Of a DNA stretch of 64,000 nucleotides, positions 56,063 to 64,000 are shown piece by piece. The stretch spans positions 1,627,001 to 1,691,000 of the forward strand of contig OU015673.1 of NCBI GenBank assembly GCA_907165275.2, read 5' to 3'. Position 1 is the stretch's first letter. Each line of letters begins with the position of its first letter. A model generated the notes under the pieces. It searched no databases. It was not told where the DNA came from and was given only the letters and a program-made list of their open reading frames with translations. The position numbers and the translations under genes are program-made. Origin of the DNA: Zygaena filipendulae (taxonomy: Eukaryota > Arthropoda > Insecta > Lepidoptera > Zygaenidae).

Positions 56063-59000
56063 CTATTCAAATTCTTTGCATATGGAGTCCATTGAATTGA
56101 GGACGTTGCAAATGTTGCCGGCATATATTCTTATATCCTGGTCGTTTTTTATCCTCAAACTTGCACCGTACAATTTCTTGTACATATTTGTCATCTTATC
56201 ATAGTCTTTGTTGGATTTTGTTTTGCAATACTGTATGATAGACTTCAACGTATCGTTGAGACTGATTTGGTATTCTTCAAGTAGTTTTTTAACTTCGTCC
56301 TTTTCACTCGCGTTGCCATCAGCGGCGATGTGCTCGCTTGTCTCGTCGTCCGACTCCGCTTCTCTCTGAAGTAACTCCATCACAGAGTGACACTGTCGCA
56401 ACAGCTGCAGAGCCGTCTGTAACGACTTCAACTTGAGGTTTGGTGTCACTGAAATAATGAACTTATTTTCATAACATGACAATATTTTTCAATCCAGTGC
56501 AATCTTTCTGATGGTCAACCCAATGGTTAACTGTCAGAGAATGCCGCAAGGCATTAAGTTCGCCATTTGTACTATTTTGTGCAAGAAGATTATATAACAA
56601 ATAAAATAAAAATAAAAATCCACTTCAAAATTTGACTATTTTTTTTTCAAAGGAACAAATGTCTCCTAGTGAAAATGCGTCTTAAGGGCCAAGGCCAGAC
56701 ACCGGATATCCGTTTCATCTCACCCTGGCTAGGGGCTAGCCGGCGGGGCACTGGGCACTGACCTTGCGCGTGGCGGCGCAGCAGGCGCGCGTGAGCGGCG
56801 CGCGCGCGCAGCACGCCGGGCGCGTCCTCGAGCGCGGCGCACAGCGCGGCCGCGCGCCCGTACGCGTCGCCCGCCCAGCCCAGCAGCGCGCGGCGCCGCG
56901 CGCCCGCCTCGCCGGTGGCGCTGCGCGGGACACGGTCAGTAAGGTGGGGGTGTTGTGTAATACTAGATTATGCACCGAGGGAGTAAAGCACTGTCTTACG
57001 TCACCGGCGGCATATTGAACCCTGAGCGTAACGATGGACTCTAGAGTTAATCCCCGAGCGTATTTGTCCGGAAGTTATGTAGAGTCCTGAGTGAAGCGAG
57101 GGGTTTAAGCTGCCCGTGACGAAGACAGGCTTTATCCTCGAGGTGCATACTCTACTTTTCCTACCTACTGCGAGACATAAATCCTCTTTACACGGGCAGA
57201 CGGTTTATTCGAAAATAGAACTGGCCACCACAGGCAGATCACATAAAAACAAAAACAAAACGTTAAGAGTTTTCCTACAAATAACGTTCCAAACTCAAAT
57301 CACTTTACTCCCTTGGAAGTTTCATACAACATCACCTGATCTCTTGAGTTGTGATGTAATGCCTGGTTTTACGTTGAGATTGCGTGATATGTAACTGGAA
57401 ATTATTGAGCAGGTGGTATGAAAACACTTTTTTAATACAGTTGCTCAAAAAGTGGCGTATTGCAGGGACGTTTAGCGTTCGGGAAGTGGGCTATTACATA
57501 CTCGAGCTTTTTGTTTACCTTTCCCGAACTCGTGCGTTCTCTTTGCCAACTGTCAAAAATGGCGACACGACTTTGACACACTTTTTGCATTGCGAAACGT
57601 AGGTTTCGCATTACTAATACGACTAGCGCCATCTCTTGATCACAGTTGGAACTTAGTTGAGTTTGTTGTGTTTTTGATATTTTATTGAATTGCTTAATTT
57701 TTTCGTAACTGTATTAAAAATAGTTGTTCAGTACACGTGCGGAACCGTCATTGCAACTAGTTCCGACTGTCAACCCTCACCTTCGGCTGCGCCTCGGCTC
57801 GGGTAGACATTTGTCGGAACTCTTTGCAATGACAGGCTTTCCGCACTTATAATGAAATATACTATTATTTGTTTGTTTTTTACTTATTTACTATAGCTGT
57901 GCCCCACGGTTTCACCCGCGGAAACCATCGGAAATTCCGGGATAACAAGTATTTAATATTATAAATATATTATTAATATATAAATATATTATTAATATAT
58001 AAAAATATTTATAAATATATAAAAATAATATGTTACAACAATCAATTGGAAATTTGCACGCCAACATGGCGAATATGCGGCCTATTTGTAATAATTATAA
58101 CATCTTAATGTACCATATTTAGCAAATAAATAAATAAATAAATAACCCTATGTACTCTTCTGTACCTCTGACAACATTTGTACAAAATTTCACGATGATC
58201 GCTTGGGCCGCCGTTACGGCGTGACAGCATAACAAACAGACGGACGGACAGACAGAGATGTCTCTTACTTTTGCATTTATAATATTAGTTCATTCAGCCA
58301 ACAGAAATACACCAGCGTACAAATTACAAGGTAATAAGTACATGGCAAACATTATTGTCACAAAAAGCAGCTTGTGGGGACTTACTCGAAGGCCTCATGG
58401 TACAGTGAGGCCAGCTTGTAGTGGATCAGGCTGGCCCGGAACTGGTAGGCGTGCTGCTTGGGCCCCGGGCTCAGCGGGCAGTACTTGAGCGCGGCGCGGT
58501 ACGCCTCCACCACTTCGTTCATACTCTGTACAAGATACGAGTATATCCAACGGTAAAACTTCTCAACGTCATCCACCAACAGTATTTGTCACATTTGTCT
58601 TTCAAACTCTTGGGATGATAGACTTGCAACTACAATCAAGGTCAATTTTTATACACTCTGAACAAAAAAACCAAAGTTTTGGAAAATATTCATAATTTGT
58701 TAGTGAATCTTTCGCCGTATGCTTTTCTTGGGCTCTACTTTTCAAATATTGATCCAATTTCTAATTATAAAATTCGTGCAAGTTCGTTAGTATTTAGTAT
58801 TACTTTACGTATTAAATGCTCAAAGTGGTGTATAATAAGGATGATACGGAGCTTCGACTCCGACTCTCTTCCGCCTCTGCTACTACACCTCCGATTCTGA
58901 TAGTTTTAAATCGGACGTTTTATGCATGTCGCGAGAGGCTAGCCCTCCCCACATTGTTTCTGTAGTAGGTTACTGTTTCATTATACGCAATGTTAATGAT

Positions 59001-62000
59001 TGATTTACGGATGATGTAACACGTCATCTTCTGCCACCGCCCACTTTTTAAAAATTCGCCTCCGACTCCGGTTCCGATAAAATAAATTATTTATTTAAAG
59101 AACTTTATTGCACATTTATGTACAAAAGGCGGACTTAATGCCTAAGGCATTCTCTACCAGTCAACCTTTTGGCTAGGGGATAGTTTAGTGGCATTACACA
59201 GGTAACTATGTAGGTATGCGGTGTGTACTCACGAACGCGTGGTGCATGTTGGTGGCGAGCGTGTACGCGTGCGACGACAGCTCCCACGCGACTAGCGCGC
59301 GCAGCTCGGGGTGCGCCGCGCCCTCCCCGCCGCCGCCCCCACCACCCCCACCACCGCCGCCGCCCAGCAGCGCCAGCGCCTCCAGGTACAGCGCCTCGCC
59401 GCGCGCGAACCACTTGCGCTGCTCCGCGCTGGAGCACAACCACTTCTGTCAGCCTTTGAATCTTATTACTATTGCAATAAGATTCAATATCGGCGACCAA
59501 ATCCTTACTATTAAAAAAGTGAAAGTGAGTCTGTTTGTTTGTTTCGCTTTCACGCCTCAACGGCTGAACGGATCATCATGAAATTTTGCATACACGTTGT
59601 CAGGGATACAGAGAAGGACATAGGCTACTTTTTATCACATAATTCCCGCGGAAACTCCGAAGTCAACGTAAATAAATAAAATAAAAATAATTTTGTACAG
59701 AAAATCAAATGTTAGTCGCAACAGCCTCTTGAAGACCATTGCTGAGGGAATCTTAGGCACTTCATAGACACATGAAAATCTTTATTCCTTACTTGTACTG
59801 TATTCTGTTAGTAAACGATCTAGGGTGCGTTCCGATATGCACTGTAGTCTGTTAGGTCAAATCCGTTCGTTTAAAGTTAGCCATACCAACTCAACAGCGC
59901 TCGCAGTGTATATCGGAACACACCATATCTTTCGCAGTCGTATTGTTTACTAGTGGAATGACGTCACGAGCTGAAAGCACAGCGGCTAGCGTTTTCACGC
60001 GAAAATTCAAAATCATAAATAAAAAAACAGGTTTTTAAGGCAGGTTTCGGTTCTTTAAAATTAAGTATTCAAGCATGGCTCACGTGAACGTGTCGCCGCG
60101 GGGGCAGCAGTAGGCGCGCAGGCGCGTGTAGCGGCCCTGGTTGCAGCGCAGCAGCGCCAGGTTGGGCGCGTCCGACACCGCCGCGAACGTGCGCGCCGCC
60201 TCCTCCAGGCAGCGCCACGCGCGCTCGCTCAGCGCCTCGTGCTGCGCCAGCAGGGCGCGCGCCTCCGCCTCCGCGCCCGCCCCCGCCCCCGCCCCCGCCG
60301 ACTGGTACTGCTCGAACAGCGCTGTGGAAACAACGATAATCAGAAAACGGAGGCGCGGCGGGCAGGCGCGGGGCGTGTACAGGGGGGGCGACGGACCCTT
60401 GGCTCGGTTCATGTAGAGCACGCCGAGCTCGTTGCGCACGGAGGCGCGGCGGGCAGGCGCGGGGCGTGTACAGAGGGGGCGACGGACCCTTGGCTCGGTT
60501 CATGTAGAGCACGCCGAGCTCGTTGCGCACGGAGGCGCGGCGGGCAGGCGCGGGGCGTGTACAGGGGGGGCGACGGACCCTTGGCTCGGTTCATGTAGAG
60601 CACGCCGAGCTCGTTGCGCACGGAGGCGCGGCGGGCAGGCGCGGGGCGTGTACAGGGGGGGCGACGGACCCTTGGCTCGGTTCATGTAGAGCACGCCGAG
60701 CTCGTTGCGCACGGAGGCGCGGCGGGCAGGCGCGGGGCGTGTACAGGGGGGGCGACGGACCCTTGGCTCGGTTCATGTAGAGCACGCCGAGCTCGTTGCG
60801 CACGGAGGCGCGGCGGGCAGGCGCGGGGCGTGTACAGGGGGGGCGACGGACCCTTGGCTCGGTTCATGTAGAGCACGCCGAGCTCGTTGCGCACGGAGGC
60901 GCGGCGGGCAGGCGCGGGGCGTGTACAGGGGGGGCGACGGACCCTTGGCTCGGTTCATGTAGAGCACGCCGAGCTCGTTGCGCACGGAGGCGCGGCGGGC
61001 AGGCGCGGGGCGTGTACAGGGGGGGCGACGGACCCTTGGCTCGGTTCATGTAGAGCACGCCGAGCTCGTTGCGCACGGAGGCGCGGCGGGCAGGCGCGGG
61101 GCGTGTACAGGGGGGGCGACGGACCCTTGGCTCGGTTCATGTAGAGCACGCCGAGCTCGTTGCGCACGGAGGCGCGGCGGGCAGGCGCGGGGCGTGTACA
61201 GGGGGGGCGACGGACCCTTGGCTCGGTTCATGTAGAGCACGCCGAGCTCGTTGCGCACGGAGGCGCGGCGGGCAGGCGCGGGGCGTGTACAGGGGGGGCG
61301 ACGGACCCTTGGCTCGGTTCATGTAGAGCACGCCGAGCTCGTTGCGCACGGAGGCGCGGCGGGCAGGCGCGGGGCGTGTACAGGGGGGGCGACGGACCCT
61401 TGGCTCGGTTCATGTAGAGCACGCCGAGCTCGTTGCGCACGGAGGCGCGGCGGGCAGGCGCGGGGCGTGTACAGGGGGGGCGACGGACCCTTGGCTCGGT
61501 TCATGTAGAGCACGCCGAGCTCGTTGCGCACGGAGGCGCGGCGGGCAGGCGCGGGGCGTGTACAGGGGGGGCGACGGACCCTTGGCTCGGTTCATGTAGA
61601 GCACGCCGAGCTCGTTGCGCACGGAGGCGCGGCGGGCAGGCGCGGGGCGTGTACAGGGGGGGCGACGGACCCTTGGCTCGGTTCATGTAGAGCACGCCGA
61701 GCTCGTTGCGCACGGAGGCGCGGCGGCGGCGCAGCTCGGCGGCGCGCGGCGCGGCGGCCACCCGCAGCGCGCGCTCGTACTGCTCGCACGCCAGCTCCAT
61801 CGCCTCGCCCTCGTCGCCGGGGAACTGCACCTCTGGGAAAACACGTTACACGACACGTTCAGAGTAGATTAAGCTGTGTTTAATGGTACTTCCCCCAGGT
61901 AAGTTGACAATCTAAAACCGTTACCGCTATAGAAAAATGAGGAACGAATCATCGTCACGTGGTCAAGTGAAATCATTCAATCAAAAGTCAAATTTTTCAT

Positions 62001-62872
62001 GGTACCGTCCTACCCTACAATAAGGATGTTGACGACTTTTAAAAATCAAAATTCTAATTAGTCAATCGGTTAGAAAATTCAAGACCATCGGACACGTATT
62101 TTTTTATTTTCCAAATAAATGAAAATACACAGAGATAAAGCGCATTTAAGTTTAGGGTTCATGACGTCACTTACCACTACAAGCCGCCATCCAAACTGCA
62201 ACGGTTAGTGACGTCACGCGAAATTTCAACTCAATGTATCGCCGTTTTTTTTTCGATTACGCAAAAAAAAAAAACGTGTCCAATATTTTTTATTAATCTA
62301 CAAGACGGACAAAAAATATAAATTAGTCAAATCCTTACTAATATTATAAACGCGAAAGTTTGTAAGAATGTATGGATGGATGGATATTTGTTACTCTTTC
62401 ACGCAAAAACTACTGGATGGTTTTAACTTTAAAATAACACAGTTTATACATCAGACTAACACATAGGGTACTTTGTATCCCGGAATTCCCGCGGGAACTC
62501 TGAAATTAACGCGGGCGACCTAGCTCCCTGTGCACACTCCCGCCACTCACCGAGGTCGAACTCATCGGCGGCGACGTCGGCGGCCTCCTCGGCCAGGTCC
62601 CGCTCGACCTCGCCCCGCAGCTCGGCCTCGCCCGGCCGGCCCGCGGCGTACTGCTGCTCGTAGCGCGGCAGCTCGGCGCGCCGCTTGGACATCTGGAAGT
62701 AGTTGTCGCCGGCGCGGCCCAGCAGGCAGCTGGCGTCGACCACCTCGCTCCTGATCAGCATGCTCCCGAGCAGCTTCTGGCAGCGCGCCGCCAGCACGAT
62801 GTGCCTCAGCGACAGCCCGTACTCGGCGTCCTTGTAGTCGAGCTCGGCCAGCGTCGCCATCACGAGGCATAC
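56063..62872 (-). CDS. EDRF1: EDRF1 homologue, 3' part (gene runs off the right edge)
   Basis: Eight exons in transcript order: 62872-62551, 61832-61671, 60321-60084, 59428-59233, 58525-58386, 56920-56763 and 56448-56063 are in one phase-consistent frame; an earlier exon must join before 62872 (phase 0). About 534 codons are seen here, the C-terminal part of a protein of roughly 1,200 aa in vertebrates. EDRF1 was named for a role in globin gene expression; its biochemical role is unclear. TPR-like helices are visible. Family landmarks are ACEQYERALRVA, RNELGVLYMNRAK, FAAVSDAPNLALLRCNQGRY, RASLIHYKLASLYHEAF and DAYGRAAALCAALEDAPGVL. Exon 59428-59233 encodes about 13 consecutive glycines. The exons are very GC-rich except the last. 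A 91-bp tandem array starts inside exon 61832-61671. Upstream exons were not found between 62873 and 64000. (Seven exons are listed; the eighth is outside.). Confidence 0.85.
57893..58290 (-). mobile_element. Lep1-type element with an AT-rich insertion
   Basis: It begins GCTGTGCCCCACGGTTTCAC. After GGGATAACAAGTA comes an inserted (TATTAATATATAAATA)n-type stretch with an AAATAAATAAATAAATAA end (about 57945-58145). The element then resumes with CCCTATGTACTCTTCTGTAC and CGTGACAGCATAACAAAC. A LINE tail has probably landed in it. In an EDRF1 intron. Confidence 0.5.
59085..59185 (+). repeat. LINE tail fragment (GGCGGACTTAATGCC type)
   Basis: AATTATTTATTTAAAGAACTT, AAAAGGCGGACTTAATGCCT, ACCTTTTGGCTAGGGGATAG. 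It lies about 50 bp downstream of the donor of EDRF1 exon 59428-59233. Confidence 0.6.
60347..61736 (-). repeat. 91-bp tandem array duplicating an EDRF1 exon/intron junction, ~15 units
   Basis: The motif CATGTAGAGCACG recurs at exact 91-bp steps from 60410 to 61684 (15 times), and flanking sequence brings the array to about 15.3 units. The copies are identical by eye except for one G-to-A change near 60473. On the gene strand, each unit is about 55 nt of exon tail (...CTCTACATGAACCGAGCCAAGG) plus 36 nt of intron (GTCCGTCGCC...). Each unit thus carries a copy of the same splice donor, AAGG|GTCCGT. The donor of the first unit (61671/61670) gives the correct frame into the next exon. A GCCTCCG-type microhomology at both junctions suggests how it arose. 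Confidence 0.9.
62024..62331 (-). mobile_element. MITE family A, reverse copy
   Basis: AGGATGTTGACGACTTTT at the left, GTGACGTCACGCGAAATTTC in the middle, ATCTACAAGACGGAC and AATTAGTCAAATCCT at the right. In the EDRF1 intron between 61832 and 62551. Confidence 0.75.
62334..62518 (+). mobile_element. Lep1-type Helitron-like element, 3' end cut off
   Basis: AATCCTTACTAATATTATAAA to GGAATTCCCGCGGGAACTC and AACGCGGGCG. It lacks the closing CTAG and ends about 30 bp before the EDRF1 donor at 62550. Confidence 0.65.
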
Positions 62873-63062
62873 CTGATGTATGCGACCGTTCATTTTTTTT
62901 ACTCAAAACGGAACATTGGATTTGTTTAGGTTAATTAACAGGTAGTCAACTGAATAATAAAAAAAAACACACTATAGGTTTGGCTATGTTTATCAGAGGA
63001 AAAAAATTGCTTTAATATAGCTGGGGATGATTTTAAGTAGGCTTAGGCGTAGGTAGGATGAC

Positions 63063-63656
63063 CGTAATAGGCTATTTGACCAATTTTTTTTTAGTCCGTC
63101 TTGTAGATAAATATTGGATACGTATTTTTTTTTACCTAATCAAAAAATAACGGCGATATCAAAAAAAAAAAAAAAAAAAAAAATTACTCACTGTGAGAAA
63201 ACTATACGTACTTCAAACACTGCTCAGAAAACATAAAACACTCTCGTATGATGTAAACATATTACATAAAAGAAGGAAAGATATTGTTGATAAGTGTCTT
63301 GTTAAAACTGCATTTGCTGGTGGTAACTATAGAAGTCGGTCAGTTACCCTTTACAACAAAATAAATAGAATCCTAGACATCTACCCCCTTCAAGCCCATG
63401 AATTAAAAAAACGAGTGGCTGAATGGTTATATAGGTTATATAGGGAATAAATTAAAATACACAGAGATAAAGCGCATTAAAGTTTAGGGGGGGGGGGGGG
63501 GGGGGGGTCGTGACGTCACTAACCGCTAAAACCACCATACAAACTGTCAGAATAGTGACGTCACGCGAAATTTCAACTCAACGTATCGCCGTTATTTTTT
63601 GATTACGTAAAAAAAGAAAAAATACGTGTCCAATATTTTTTAATAATCTACAATAA
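63063..63656. mobile_element. Inverted pair of MITE family A left ends around a LINE fragment
   Basis: 63063-63158 is a family A left end (+ strand: AGTCCGTCTTGTAGATA, AAAAAATAACGGCGATAT). About 63452-63656 is a left half in reverse (GTGACGTCACGCGAAATTTC, ATCTACAATAATG). Between them lie a run of about 22 A (63160-63183) and the LINE-like frame at 63193-63450. The reverse half contains a run of over 20 G (63487-63507) where other copies have only three or four G. Confidence 0.65.
63193..63450 (+). pseudogene. Fragment of a LINE reverse transcriptase C-terminus
   Basis: An open frame of about 85 codons ends in TAA. Its end (SVTLYNKINRILDIYPLQAH then KKRVAEWLYRLYRE) resembles the C-terminal end of reverse-transcriptase polyproteins of insect non-LTR retrotransposons. 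The catalytic core is absent, so this is a dead piece. It contributes no EDRF1 exon. The family is inferred from memory of such termini. Confidence 0.5.
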
Positions 63657-64000
63657 TGTTAAGGATTCAAATTGTTGTATTTATTTATTTATTTATTTAT
63701 TTATTAATTCAGACACAAAACAAGTTACAGTCAATATTTGATACTTAGTTATACAATCGTTTTTTAAAGCTCTAGGCTGCAACTCAAGACTCATGTCCAC
63801 AGCGATTTTGAAGTGTACAAATGAGATACTAAGCTAAAATTAGGAACTATAGCAACTGTAATTGCTACAATTCCCAACTTCAGCCAATTAAAACTAGATT
63901 AAAATATGGGTTAAGACAATATAAAAAAAAGGAAGTACTTTAAACATTAATAAGAAAAAAAAACCAAGAAATTTATAAATTTATACACTAGATGGAGAAC
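63657..64000. other. AT-rich end of window, nothing recognised
   Basis: It has an (ATTT)n stretch at about 63678-63705, probably a LINE tail. No EDRF1 exon is visible on the - strand here. Confidence 0.5.

Noticed and set aside
57932..58030. AT-rich stretch as a replication origin or matrix attachment site
   Set aside because: The TATTAATATATAAATA repeats lie inside a Lep1-type element and are explained by simple-repeat growth and a LINE-tail insertion.
60347..61736. CRISPR array
   Set aside because: Units are directly adjacent with no unique spacers, and the setting is an intron-bearing nuclear gene.
60409..61883. Many overlapping 65-119-codon frames on both strands (RNELGVLYMNRAKG..., GQARGVYRGGDGPLARFM)
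   Set aside because: They are read-through of the 91-bp GC-rich array. Only the first ~18 codons on the - strand belong to a real EDRF1 exon.

Overview
This is eukaryotic nuclear DNA, almost certainly from a moth or butterfly (Lepidoptera). The genes are split by GT..AG introns and code for conserved eukaryotic proteins. The non-coding space is filled with repeats that I recognise from lepidopteran genomes: Helitron-like elements of the Lep1 type with the CCGCGGTTTCACCCGCG hairpin, a tRNA-derived SINE, LINE tails with (CATTT)n or (AAATAA)n ends, and several MITE families. All repeat names come from recognition, not from a search.

Layout, left to right. About 0-3.2 kb is repeat-rich with at most one possible orphan exon. 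TAF1B (RNA polymerase I initiation factor, + strand) runs 3215-8312. A two-exon gene for a 78-aa single-membrane-span, probably mitochondrial protein lies at 10504-11615 (+). THOC3, the WD40 subunit of the THO/TREX mRNA export complex, occupies 12507-18355 (+) in seven exons and meets NDOR1 tail to tail. NDOR1, the diflavin reductase of cytosolic Fe-S assembly, runs 27705-18858 on the - strand in seven exons. The whole six-exon IMP4 gene (U3 snoRNP, rRNA processing) lies inside its third intron on the same strand. An SLC7 heteromeric amino-acid transporter light chain (LAT-like, + strand) spans about 28.97-50.53 kb. A lysine-rich 124-aa intronless gene is at 54343-54717 (+). The 3' part of EDRF1 (erythroid differentiation-related factor 1 homologue, - strand) covers 62872-56063, with its 5' exons outside the window.

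The genes are housekeeping genes and do not form one pathway, although three (TAF1B, IMP4 and perhaps the lysine-rich protein) relate to ribosome production. Exon base composition is mixed. TAF1B and the 5' exons of THOC3, NDOR1 and IMP4 are AT-rich, whereas the later exons of those genes and nearly all SLC7 and EDRF1 exons are very GC-rich.

The most unusual signals are five. (1) About 15 nearly perfect tandem copies of a 91-bp unit straddle an EDRF1 exon/intron junction and so multiply the splice donor. (2) IMP4 is nested on the same strand inside NDOR1. (3) The SLC7 gene appears to have a start codon split by a 6.5-kb intron and a stop codon that opens its last exon. (4) A 22-bp minisatellite in the THOC3 3' UTR has most units able to form a small hairpin. 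(5) Several transposons are nested, with readable target-site duplications or split copies. I found no CRISPR array, no prokaryotic features and no certain RNA gene.
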